The notes under the pieces are model-generated. The model had not been told where the DNA came from and made no database searches. It saw only the letters and a program-made list of their open reading frames with translations. The translations under genes and the position numbers were made by a program. From Ilyonectria destructans (Eukaryota; Ascomycota; Sordariomycetes; Hypocreales; Nectriaceae): a stretch of DNA of 64,000 nucleotides. The stretch covers positions 806,001 through 870,000 of the forward strand of contig JAHEWK010000012.1 of the NCBI GenBank assembly GCA_020740775.1, read 5' to 3'. Of the stretch, positions 33,929-43,664 are shown in pieces (within the stretch, counting starts at the first letter, position 1; every line of letters begins with the position of its first letter).

Positions 33929-34123
33929 TTACGTGCAGTACTTGACGCAGTAACCGCACCGAGAAGGCGACGCGACCAACTCCGAGCACCCACAGTCACA
34001 GGAGCAACAGCACAACTGGTTGTCGGTGGCTTCCATGGGACTGCTGCTGGTGTCGCGATGATTCTTGAGAGGCTTCGAAGCGGAGGAGGAAGGCTTCATG
34101 GTTGAGTTGGCGCGTGTGCACAT
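33929..34123 (-). CDS. Possible Cys-rich microprotein
   Basis: An ATG-started frame of 64 codons (extendable in frame to an ATG at 34222, 97 codons). The C-terminal 26 residues hold nine cysteines in two blocks: CCCSCDCGC, then CGYCVKYC after a short spacer. The N-terminus is Ser/Lys-rich and polar, without a signal peptide. Dense CxC/CC patterning suggests metal binding, as in metallothionein-like peptides, or a membrane-associated palmitoylated tail; both are inference. Short frames with clustered Cys can arise by chance, and I cannot match it to a known family. Confidence 0.35.
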   Translation of the reverse strand: MCTRANSTMKPSSSASKPLKNHRDTSSSPMEATDNQLCCCSCDCGCSELVASPSRCGYCVKYCT

Positions 34124-36172
34124 GGTGATGTTGTAGTACGGTGCTTTTTGCTGAGCAGAAGTGGTGCAGAAGTGGAATGCTTGATGCCGTTGGGTTAAGA
34201 GGACTCGTTGTGTTGCCGTCATGGTCGGAAAAGGTCCAATTTATATGTTGGCAAACTAGTGAATCACTAGATGTGTTCTCGGGGCGTTTATCATTCTGTT
34301 CCGTTTTTCGAATGTGGTTGTTTGCCAGAAAGTCGCCTTGTTAGATGAGAACAAGGTGTGTTCTCAAACACGCGTAGTGAATAAAAGACTGCCTGCTAGA
34401 CACGGCCGTTGTTGTTGGGTCTCATTCTCGCGTGTCTTTGATCGCGCGCATTGCCAATCGCCTGGCTGTTTCGGCCTTTGTACCGGAGAATGTTGTGCTT
34501 CGGGACTCTGACGAGCGTCCTTTGTCGATGTCGGGCCAGCTGCGCAACTCGATGATGGTTGTTCCGCATGTGCGGCGTCTGGGAGGACGGATGTATGCGA
34601 GGTCGCCGAAGAACATGGTGCAGAGTGTAGAAAGAGACTGGACAAAGTACAATGCGAGGAGAGAAATGTTTATGTGGTCCAGTGTTGGAGTCGAGATTGT
34701 GGTATAGCTAGCTTGTCCTATTGTCAACCCGTTGGGGGATGGCGGCGGCGATGTGAATAGTGCAAGGGGTTCGATCACACAGCTTTGACACGACGAGGGG
34801 TTCGGATGGCGCAGCACATGGTGTTTTTTACACTGGGGGATCGCTGTACAAGTGACTATATAGTTGTCATGCTGTGTGAGTAGGTAGGGTTGTGTATTTG
34901 CTTTCGCCTGCCTGCGGTTCGCAACTATCGCCGTGGCTTTTGACGCCGATGTGACGTAAGGCGATGCTGCCCCTCACGACAATGAACAGAAATAAGCTAT
35001 GTCACCTGATTGCATGAACTTAGTGCACGTGCATGGAGGCGTATAGAGTGGAAGCAGAGACATGTTATGTCAACCAACTTGCTTCTTCTAGGCCAAGCAT
35101 GAGGGAGGCGCGCTGGGAGGAAGGGTTAATTAGGTACCGTTTCAACGTCGCCTAGCAATTGGTCTGCGGCTCGTGCCATCGACTTCATGCCGCTGTCCTC
35201 GCGTTCATGCGCAATGGCAATTGGCACCGAGTTATCCAAGCTGCGTGGCCGTCGAAATTCCCGGCGTGCGACGCGGATATTGATTGAATATCTGCCTGCG
35301 TCCCGGATCTCGACGGTCGACGGTTGGCAGTTTGCTGCGTCCATGCTCCTGTCAATGCCGTGTCTCACCCATCGCGCGGGCTGTGTTCATGATGCCAGAG
35401 GGACGAGCGAATGGGACTTTTGGCTGTGCGATGGGATGCGAGACGCTGCGGCCCCTGTCGATCAACGGCTCCTTCGGGCGACTGGTATGACGATGGCCGA
35501 CTACACATGCCGCATCGAGCAACTCGTCCAGCGGGTGATGGACGTTTGGAGAGAAAGGATCGCCAGTAGCCGTGTTTCATCTTAAGCTGTTCTCCAGCGG
35601 TTGAACCATTTCGAATCCTTCCCAATCCCAGTCCCTGTCTGCAACTCCTTGTCCGGCCTGTTAGATCGCGCCCTGATCCTACGTATAGACGATCTTTCAG
35701 CTCCCATCAGCCAACATCCACCCTGGCGCATCCTATTCCTCCCGCCGGCCAGCATCCTGAAGCAAGCCACCCTAGCAGCCCTGTCGCACCTTGTCACTAC
35801 GCTTTCCCGTGCTGCATGATACGGACGCGCGAGACTGTTGACAAGCCGTCGCACGGGCTGTGCGCCCACTCTAGATCCATCGGCCGAGCGCCGCGAACGG
35901 GCTCGCCTGAGACGACAGCACTGTGCTCCGCTCTGGCTAATATCCCCCGGCATTTACGCTTGAATTGAAGAAACGCCGGAAACAACAAAAATAAGGTCTT
36001 GTCCCCTGGTAATACCTAGATATACCTAGTTATATATAGGTAGAGCTTCCCAGGCGGATTGCTGCCGAGGATCTTGGGGCTAGGGGGTTTAATTTCTTGC
36101 TTGATCTCTCTTGTATTGTTGTCTGCGTTGGAGAAACAATCACAAGACAAATCGATCTGAGCCGTCCTCGCC
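34124..36172. other. Intergenic region with weak open frames
   Basis: Frames at 34422-34817 (minus, 131 codons) and 35187-35585 (plus, 132 codons, ending in a helix-like segment ADYTCRIEQLVQRVMDVW) are the longest, but neither has a recognisable domain or intron pattern, so I leave them unassigned. The last 170 bases are the carboxypeptidase promoter. Confidence 0.5.
36013..36043 (+). promoter_or_regulatory. AT-rich element with TACCTAG repeats and TATA-like core
   Basis: Two direct copies of tacctag, then ttatatatagg and an inverted taggta, ending 130 bp before the carboxypeptidase ATG. The tatata run is in a plausible position for a TATA-like element. Inferred only from position and sequence. 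Confidence 0.3.
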
Positions 36173-37876
36173 ATGTGGTTCTCAACCTTCTCAACGGCCG
36201 TGCTTGGCTTCGCCTCCATGGCTCACGGCCTGCCGGGACTGCTTCCCAATAGCAAGCTCTTCCGGATCAAGACGCCCGCAGGCACCGAAATGAGCGCCTT
36301 TGAGAACGAAGCCACGACGGTGACACTCGACTATGTGACCAACTCGGGTGTGTGCGAGACGACGCCCGGTGTTAACCAGTATTCGGGATACATCTCCATA
36401 GGTGAGCACTCAACATGTCTCTGACGGTTCAAGACTCTGCTAACACGGACAAGGCAAAAACATGAGCATGTGGTTTTGGTTCTTCGAGGCCCGCAACGAC
36501 CCGGAAAACGCGCCCATGGCACTTTGGCTTAACGGCGGCCCTGGCTGCTCGTCCATGGTCGGCCTCTTCCAAGAGAACGGCCCATGCCACTTCGTCAACA
36601 ATGAGACGGAGCCCCGGCTTAACCCTCACTCGTGGAACGAGTACGCCAACATGCTCTACGTTGACCAGCCCATTGGCGCTGGCTTCAGCTTCGGCGAGTA
36701 CAATGCCAACTCGACCGTCCAGGCCGCTCCCTACGTGTGGCTCTTCCTGCAGGCCTTCTTCGAGAACTTCCAGCAATACAGCTCGCGCGACTTTGGCCTC
36801 TTCACCGAGTCGTACGGCGGCCACTACGGGCCCGAGTTCGCCCGATACTTCCTCCAGCAGAATGATGCCATCGCCAACGGCCGCGGCATCGGCGAGGAGA
36901 TCAACATGGTGGCCCTAGGCATCAACAACGGCTGGATCGACCCCAAGCGCCAGTTCAAGTCGTACGCCACCTACGCCAACAACAACCCGTACAAGCAGAT
37001 CCTGGACGACGACACCATCGGTCGCTTCATCGACGCCTACGACGAGTACTGCGTGCCGGCCATGGCTAACTGCACCGAGATGGAGGGCCAGGAGGAGGCG
37101 TGCTCGAGCGCCGATTACATATGCAACCAGCAGATGTACTTTAACCTGCGCATCGCCAGCAAGGTCGACTTCAACGTGTACGATGTGCGCGTTGGCGAGG
37201 ATTCCGAGGATCCGCCCGAGACGTATACCGACTACATTACTCGTGCCGACATTATGAAGCGCATTGGTGCGCGCACGCGCTTCGCCGAGTGCGATGAGAC
37301 GGTGTATTCCGCCTTTGGTGATTCAGGGGATGGTGAGTTATTTGCCTACATATTTCTTGCAGTGTTATTCCCATACACAATATAAGCGGAAAGGGGCGAG
37401 AACCATGTGTTGACAGGAAATGCGTTCAGATGCTCGCTCGTTCGCGCCGTCTTTGGTCGATGTGATACAGCACAATATCAGCACCCTGATCTGGGCCGGC
37501 GACGCTGGTAAGTAACACTACTGTCTCATCACCCGACAGACAAAGACACAGACTGACATAAAACCCAGACTGGATCTGCAACTGGGAGGGTAACCTCTGG
37601 GCGGCAGACGCCCTCGAGTGGTCCGGCCGCACAGACTTCGCCGCCAAGTCGCTCCAGAACTACACTGTCAACGGCAAAGTGCACGGCCAGTACAAGGCCG
37701 TAGACAACCTCTCCTTCCTCCGAGTGTTCGAGGCCGGCCACGAGCTGCCGTACTATCGTGAGCGACTACACAACCTTGCAGATGCCCAGAGCTAACGAGT
37801 GTGCGTGCTAGAACCCGAGACGGCACTTCAGGTGTTTAAGCAGATGATGCAGAAGAAGCCTTTGAAATCGACATGA
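36173..37876 (+). CDS. Secreted serine carboxypeptidase (peptidase family S10)
   Basis: Family S10 enzymes remove C-terminal residues from peptides at acid pH, in the vacuole or outside the cell. Five exons (36173-36401, 36454-37332, 37430-37507, 37569-37757, 37812-37876) give 479 residues. A signal peptide (about 1-19) precedes the mature enzyme, with N-glycosylation sites (NNET, NCTE, NIST, NYT). Substrate-binding LNGGPGCSS is at about 102-110. The catalytic triad is complete: Ser196 in FTESYGGHYGPEF, an Asp in IWAGDADWICNW (about 394), and His453 in FEAGHELPYY. The third-exon acceptor at 37429 is chosen because it alone keeps frame into DARSFAPSLVDVIQ; a competing AG 13 bases upstream would shift the frame. 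The C-terminus is short, with no retention or vacuolar signal that I recognise. The family call is firm. Confidence 0.94.
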
Positions 37877-38199
37877 ATGAGTAATGACAGAGAGGGGTTG
37901 TATGAATATTCTGGGAGCATAATCGGTTGGGTATCGGGCGTTTAGGTGGGTGGGTGGGTTTATTAATGAGATGGGAGGGAGGGAGTAGGTCAAGTGGGCC
38001 ACCCTCTCCTATGGCAGCTTGGATTCTTCGCACCCATCTTCCTGGTCGCGAGTTGTAGAGAATTCTGTAGCTGTTGCTCGAAGAATTGTATTGCGTTTCG
38101 GAAGGACTTTTATGCCGTTTGATTGTACCTGAGTGGTCAGCTAAACAGGCAGCAGCAGCCTGCGCACTTCGATCTACCTACACAACTGTATGTAGTATT

Positions 38200-38215
38200 G
38201 TACGTACGTACGTAC
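38200..38215. repeat. GTAC tetranucleotide repeat
   Basis: Four units of gtac, self-complementary, followed by atatatat-like DNA. Could extrude as a small cruciform; otherwise an ordinary microsatellite. Confidence 0.75.
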
Positions 38216-38322
38216 ATATATATACGCAAGAATGGCAAAATTCCACAGAAACAGAGCGAGCACTCACTGTCAGAAAGAGAGAGGACCAGTCTGTAACTGC
38301 TACAGAGGGAGAGGGAGAGGCA

Positions 38323-38346
38323 AAAGAAACAAAGAAACAAAGAAAC
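38323..38346. repeat. Three perfect copies of aaagaaac
   Basis: An 8-base direct repeat, immediately beyond the Pol III terminator of the tRNA gene on its transcribed side. Confidence 0.85.
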
Positions 38347-38351
38347 AAAAA
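38347..38351 (-). terminator. Pol III terminator of the tRNA-Ile gene
   Basis: Five T residues on minus, beginning five bases after the tRNA 3' end. This is the usual RNA polymerase III stop signal. Confidence 0.75.
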
Positions 38352-38356
38352 GTGAT

Positions 38357-38449
38357 GCCCCCGGCCAGGATCGAACTGGCGACCTTGGCATATCTCCAGG
38401 TGGTACTGAAAACATAAGTACCAAGCGGTAACCACTCCGCCACGGGGGC
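38357..38449 (-). tRNA. tRNA-Ile(UAU), intron-containing
   Basis: 93 nt, read on minus. Acceptor stem GCCCCCG/CGGGGGC (7 of 7 pairs), D stem GCGG/CCGC, anticodon stem TGGTA/TGCCA, T stem GCCAG/CTGGC with loop TTCGATC. The anticodon loop reads C-T-TAT-G, then a 21-nt intron (38412-38392), then A. The anticodon TAT decodes AUA, the rare isoleucine codon. The ...GGTACTTAT core matches eukaryotic tRNA-Ile(UAU) genes, which typically carry an intron at this place. CCA is not encoded, as expected. G at position 37 is unusual (A is the rule for decoding AUA), so the intron border could be shifted slightly, but stems and length support a functional tRNA. Confidence 0.9.
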
Positions 38450-38998
38450 CTTAGATAAGTCCCCAAACCAATGTGACTCGGAGTGGGGACTTGCTTTAGC
38501 GTCAGACTTGAATGTAAGTATTATTAAGGACCATTCCCGCCCAATTTTGGCAAGGCGAGTTGGCAAAGACGTTATCTTGGACCCTATGTAATTCCAGCAA
38601 GGGCCACAGCATACTATGTTGTGCCTGGAAGGGGATATAGCCAACGGGGAATGCTTGAGGGATCGAGGAAGGGCTCCGAAAACTCCGGCGCAAAAATGAT
38701 TAAATTTGAGGAAGAAGTACCGGAGTGCCCTTTGGGAAAGAAGCAGAAAACTCCGACTTACAAATGCAGAAAAACTCCAGCCAGCTCCCAGTACCGTATT
38801 TAAGACGCCAGAAGCCGTCGCTGGAAGATTGGCCATCTTCACATTCGATTTCATTCTTTACTGGAATAAATATTCTGATCGCGACCAACACTGCAGAGAA
38901 ATTCTACTTGGACTTGGAGGGATTTTACTTCCGCCCCACTCCGGTTTTGCTCCACCCACATCGCCTTCGCTGTGTAACAACCGCCTCGTTCCGACACA
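38450..38998. other. Intergenic region upstream of the SnoaL-like gene
   Basis: About 550 bp. Contains the upstream flank of the tRNA gene (whose promoter is internal) and the promoter of the gene at 38999. An AT-rich gaataaatattc at about 38864 could act as a TATA-like element. No gene seen. Confidence 0.5.
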
Positions 38999-39445
38999 AT
39001 GGGTCCTACCAAGTACACTGCGCGTTCAGTCCTTGAAACCTTCTACGACGAAGAGCGAAGGTATATGTCGGCGCCGCCGGAAGAACGGGATTTCAGCGCC
39101 ATCGCCGCTCTCCTGGCGCCCAACTTCTCACTGGAACAGACGTCAGCGCTACCCTATGCCGGCGTCTTTACAGGGGCCGAGGGAATGCAGGATTGGATCC
39201 GTCGCATGGCCGATTACTTCGACATTGTGGATGTCAAGAGCCCAGAGATATTCGAACAGAAAGGGTCAGACCGCATTGTAGTGCTTTCAAACGTGCACTT
39301 TAGAGTCAGAAAGACTGGCGAGGATCTGGTCTTCCCCTTCTGCCAGGCCGTTACTGTTGATCTTGAGAATGGCACAATGGTTAATATGCGACCGTTTTAT
39401 TGGGACGTGCAGGAAGTGAATCGGGCACTTGGATATAAGCCTTGA
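38999..39445 (+). CDS. SnoaL/NTF2-like fold protein
   Basis: A 148-residue single-exon frame from ATG at 38999. It matches the small alpha+beta cone shape of SnoaL-like proteins: N-terminal helix (SVLETFYDEERRYM), a helix with FSAIAALLAPNFSLEQT, the loop YAGVFTGAEGMQDWIRRMADYF, then strands DRIVVLSNVHFRVR, LVFPFCQAVTVDL and GTMVNMRPFYWDVQEVNRAL. Such proteins are polyketide cyclases, isomerases or scaffolds; fungal members often sit near secondary-metabolism genes, but none is adjacent here apart from decayed retroelement DNA. The protein has no signal peptide. The fold call is likely, the reaction unknown. Confidence 0.8.
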   Translation: MGPTKYTARSVLETFYDEERRYMSAPPEERDFSAIAALLAPNFSLEQTSALPYAGVFTGAEGMQDWIRRMADYFDIVDVKSPEIFEQKGSDRIVVLSNVHFRVRKTGEDLVFPFCQAVTVDLENGTMVNMRPFYWDVQEVNRALGYKP

Positions 39446-40219
39446 TTACAGTCAGGGGTAGTTGCATATTTTATACTTGTCTAGTAGCTTTAATTATCTT
39501 CGACATTTTCTTATTAGCAAAGTTAGAAATCTATATTTTCTAGTTTATCTATAAGAGTTGTTCAGAAACAGCCCAGATTTCCACAGGCATCTATTCTATT
39601 GTGATTCTGGTGCACCCCTTGGGCGAATTCCAACTGACGTCTGTTAAGATCCTCAGAAATTGCTATTAGCCTGAGTTGGCGTGGGAATCCCTGAGGGCTC
39701 CTCGGATAACGCAAGGGCATCGGCAGCGTTCCGTGTATCGGTGGTGGTGAACGGGCCCGATATATTGCCCTCTTGTGATATTGATGGGAGAGAGAGGAGT
39801 GGCGGTGTGCTACGGCAGGAAGACGTAGTTTCCAGGGTGAGGTCGATAACGTCCATACTTTGGATACGGCCTCGGTTGAGAGTGGAACCGACTGGAGTTT
39901 TGTCATGCTTTTTAGGGAACCACCCATAGATAAGGTCCACGCACATTTCAGCATATCTAACACCACCGCTAGCATCAAGCAAGATCTTAATTCGATCTAT
40001 GATATCTCCGCGGCGAACTTCCGGAACCTTAACCAGTCGGTCCATAAGTTCCGTCCTGTAGGTGTGGGTGTGACTGGCGTACTTATAGCTTCGACTGGCC
40101 TTCTGCTTGTAAATAAGGGAGCTGTAAGACCTCTTGCTAATGGGTATGGGGCGTGGAATTCTTGGCGCCTTTAGAGATATACTCGTAGTGTGAGTGCTAA
40201 AAGCTTGAGTTGCAGCTGG
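39446..40219. other. AT-rich flank and an unassigned minus-strand open frame
   Basis: 39446-39560 is AT-rich and holds the SnoaL-like gene 3' end. A minus frame covers 40222-39653 but has no ATG for its first 59 codons; from the first ATG it would give about 130 residues, including a helix-like DIIDRIKILLDASGGVRYAEMCVDLIYGW. I cannot assign it. It lies just beyond the LTR-like sequence, so it may be transposon-flanking debris or a small gene. Confidence 0.4.
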
Positions 40220-40380
40220 CAATACCTGGTGCTGTTCGCCTAAGCCGAGTGGCAGATAGAGGAGAAGAATAGAAGAGGATCGGAGGATGAGTTGTTGTCG
40301 GCCTTTATACTGCCGGCTGTCTGTTTATTGCAAGAGAGTGCAGTCATCTGTTAAGTTTTCTTCTTTCTATTCTTCCGTCA
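40220..40380 (-). repeat. LTR-like sequence of the retroelement remnant
   Basis: Downstream (on minus) of the chromodomain relic comes a purine-rich stretch (ggaagaatagaaagaagaaaac), then sequence with a TATAAA box (40309-40304). That is the order expected for polypurine tract and 3' LTR. I found no second copy in this window, so the borders are guesses. Confidence 0.35.
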
Positions 40381-41460
40381 GCCTTGGAGGTCTTCTCATT
40401 TCCTTCCTGTTCTGACTGTCTTCTTAGGCCGTCCAGGTCCTCACTTTAGGTCTTCTGATGCGGCGTCCCGCGGTGCCTTCCTTAGTCGGCCTCAGCCTTG
40501 GTTGACTTATTAGTCTGGATGGATTTTCATCGGCGGTTGAGATGCTGGTTGTTCACTCCTGGTGCGGACCAGTTCGTCCATTCCGGCTTCTACCAGTGAG
40601 GCGATTTCCCTTGGTCTTTGCTTGCCAGACGATCTCTCGGCCGATGCCGGGGACTAGCCGTTCCTCTACTTCCTCCGACCCAGTTCCTTCGATGGTTGAT
40701 GCTTCTCGTCTAGAGCTCCACCCAGTTTCGGGATTGTTAGCAGTCCATCCTGTATTATTTTGCACTTGGTCTTGCAGAGCGCCTGATGCCTTCTGCTCCC
40801 GGCGAAACTCCTCAATTGCCTTGTCTGCATTGATTGAATTGTTGTCTAACCAGATGTTATAGTTACTTGGATATCCCTTCTGGATAATCGGGTACTCGGT
40901 TGTCTCGCTTCGACCCCGTTTGTGTCCCGACACCCGATAACTCAATCCACCTTAAAGTGTTCGCACGCATCTCACTATTATCCTGACTAGGTTTCTTCGA
41001 TCTCCACCGGTCCCGACATCAGTTGTGATTCCTCCCCCCGCTTCAGATCCGCCACTGAGACTACTTGGTGGGTGTTGAGATTGTTCGCTATGTCCAATTG
41101 GTAGGTCAGGTGCCCGACTCTTTCCTTGACTTTATATGGTCCTGTACGACGTTCCTTCAGCCTGGATTCTCGATTATCTGCTGCCGAGTATCTCTTATCG
41201 AGCTCCAGCCAAACCAAGTCGCCTGGGTTGTATCCCACCGGATGATGGCGCGTGTTGTACCGCTTCTTCATCTTGGCTTGGACCTGCGCGATTAAGAGCC
41301 GTGCAACTTCCCGAAAACATCGTGTTAGAAGACATTGCTTCCTTTTCCCAGGTAGTGTAGTTTGCCGTGTATTCATTCGCCCGTGATAATCTCACTGGTG
41401 CTTGCTTAATTGCCGATGCATACCAATGAAGCTTTTAGGAACGTATTGACCCGCGGCTAA
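40381..41460 (-). mobile_element. Degenerate Ty3/gypsy chromovirus remnant (integrase C-terminus and chromodomain)
   Basis: On minus, 41376-40987 encodes the C-terminal part of a Ty3/gypsy integrase: a helix (LLIAQVQAKMKKRYNTRHH), the GDLVWLELDKRY box, LKERRTGPYKVKERVG and YQLDIANNL...HQVVSVADL. After stop codons, 40945-40553 gives a chromodomain-like stretch (QKGYPSNYNIWLDNNSINADKAIEEFRRE), the mark of chromoviruses. Integrase core, reverse transcriptase, protease and gag are missing. Stops and frame changes show it is dead. The 5' side breaks off into AT-rich DNA. C-to-T-type decay (repeat-induced point mutation) is plausible but I did not compute an index. Confidence 0.8.
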
Positions 41461-43664
41461 GGTTCTGTTAAAAGAACCTACGGTTTTACAGAATGATGAA
41501 AGGCGAATTGTCCACTTTGCTGGCATAAAGAGACCACGAGAAAGACATTGATAAGATGCATATGTTCATTTCAGCTGGTTAATAACACCACGTAGATGTT
41601 AAATAGAATCAAGTATGCTACTCGAGATATAGAAAAGGCCTAGCGATAATATATTAATTATATTACACAAGCACAGCTTGAAAGACAGCTCTAACACTTA
41701 AGAGTTAATAGAGATTACTTATTTAGCTAACTCTCTCCCAGGATAAGATAGAACGAGACAGATTTAAGAAAAAAAGAAAGTATATCTAGCAACACTGAAG
41801 AGTCTTAATATTATATATTATTAGAAATCTAAGCTATTTGTTATTTTTATTTCTAAACACTACATTGAAATTAAATGCCGTGTATTGGGTACATGATTTA
41901 TTTTAGAAGAGTGACAAAAATTCCGAGACTAAGAGTCAAAGTCTTGGGCCGCCGGGAGCCCAAGCTACTGGTTAAGTCATCTGGAAATCTCTCCTCCCCC
42001 TTGGTAGTCTATCTGAACTATCTCGTGCTGAAACTAAGACAAGTTAAAGATAAAGGAATGTTTGATTCTAAGAACTTATGCATCAACCTGTTGAAACAAT
42101 CCGGAATGGATACCGATAACTCTTTCTGGATGAACACCTTCTGTCGCTGGATGGAACTTTGGACCGAGGATGAAAGTGGCAATGGGACCCGATTTTCACC
42201 AATCAATCATCTGAAACAGTACATTCTAGACTTGCACTTGATGTCGATCTTATTCATTCAAATCTCGCAAGCAAGGTTGTTCTTATCGGAGGTAAAGACA
42301 ACTGATTGCTATTTGCGAACCGCTGGACTGCTCGCCTTGAGGAGGTAGAACTTTGTGACAAGAAAGTCCTAGTAGATAAGAGATCTTTAAAGAATAGAAT
42401 AAAGAATAAAATACTTCCTAAAATACATACTGAAATAAAATAATATCATAAAATAAAAAATAAACCTAATACATATCCAAGAATGCGTACTTCTTTAAAT
42501 CGGAGGAACCCATCTCTGCAGCTGGTTGGTAATCCTGCGGCAATCTCACTTGGCATAGGCAATGCAAAATCACTAGTAAACTTAAACATGGCTGTAGTAT
42601 CAAGACTTGAACATGGAAATGAGATGGTGGTTCAATTGGCTTCTCTGGCTATGAAGGAGGAAAAGCCAAATACACAAGGAGTGAAATAAGTCGGGCACCT
42701 CCGCTAGCTGGTGGTGGCACATGCTGTGGGAAGGAGAGAAAGAAACCTAGCCTAACTTGTCGAAGACATACTAAAATGGAGCTCACCTGGTGAAGTACAA
42801 ATTTGACACAACTTATCCGTCTTTTATATAACCAAGAAAATACAGGAGAATTAGAGAAGTACTGGACAAGTTCAATGATTGTAACTGCGACGTGATGGAC
42901 TACTGGAGCCACATGGAGAATTAGTCCTGCTGCAGAGCCCGCCAATCCCATCCCACCCTCTTGCAATATATTTAATTGGTAGGCGATGGCGATGGAAGCG
43001 GTCGGGTGCCCTTAGCTCACCTCAGGCAAGATTGGGTTGCCCAGCAGGTATTACAGGAGGCCTGATGGGTATAATATCTGGCTATTCTACAAAAGATCCC
43101 GAAGAAAAAAGAAAAGCATGCTATCCCCAGTATATTTCCACGGTCATGCGAAATCCTGCACTGGTAGGGTCACAATGTCAAGGTGATTGTTTTTGCAGGG
43201 GCACTGGCCTAATTGCCACTGAACATAAAATTCCCTAATGCCTCTCCAGCAACCTCCTGTCGTCTGGGAGTGTATTGCAACTAAGGGACTAGCACTCCTC
43301 TGTTCCTTACTAAGGGATATGATAGTAATCTAAAGAAATAATAACTATAAGCATATCATACTTTTCTAACCCGACACTTTTCTTAACGTTAAAGAGAGCA
43401 TTCTCCCGGGTATTACTGGTAATATCCTCAAACTTAAGGGACCTAGGCTTAGTTTTGTAGGATATAGCATTAGCCGTTCAGAGAGGTTCCACATTAGGGT
43501 CCACTTGAGCCATCAGGCTGGTCTTGTCGTTCTGTGTAGTGTATCTTCAGATTCAGTTTATTCATTTATTCATAATAGAGATTAACTCCCACTGCACAAC
43601 GAGTGCTACAGGGTGGGGTATCTAGCTAAACTCCTCTGCCAAAATGCAGTAATCGAGAAATAAT
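41461..43664. other. AT-rich island, probably decayed repeat DNA
   Basis: Base composition changes sharply to AT-rich, with runs such as tatattaattatattac. Open frames at 41875-42348 and 42483-42689 have no recognisable domain. The position beside a dead retroelement suggests old, mutated transposon sequence. The last part is the 3' flank of the DUF3433 gene. Confidence 0.6.

Larger units (their letters stand above)
37877..38356. other. Short intergenic region with simple repeats
   Basis: Carboxypeptidase 3' flank. It includes a gtac repeat (38200-38215) and a purine-rich stretch leading to the tRNA terminator. No gene. Confidence 0.65.

Noticed and set aside
34771..34800. GGTTCGATC resembling a tRNA B-box
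   Set aside because: No A-box at proper distance and no foldable stems around it.
34422..34817. 131-codon minus frame
   Set aside because: No recognisable domain, and an overlapping plus frame reads equally well; evidence too weak for a gene.
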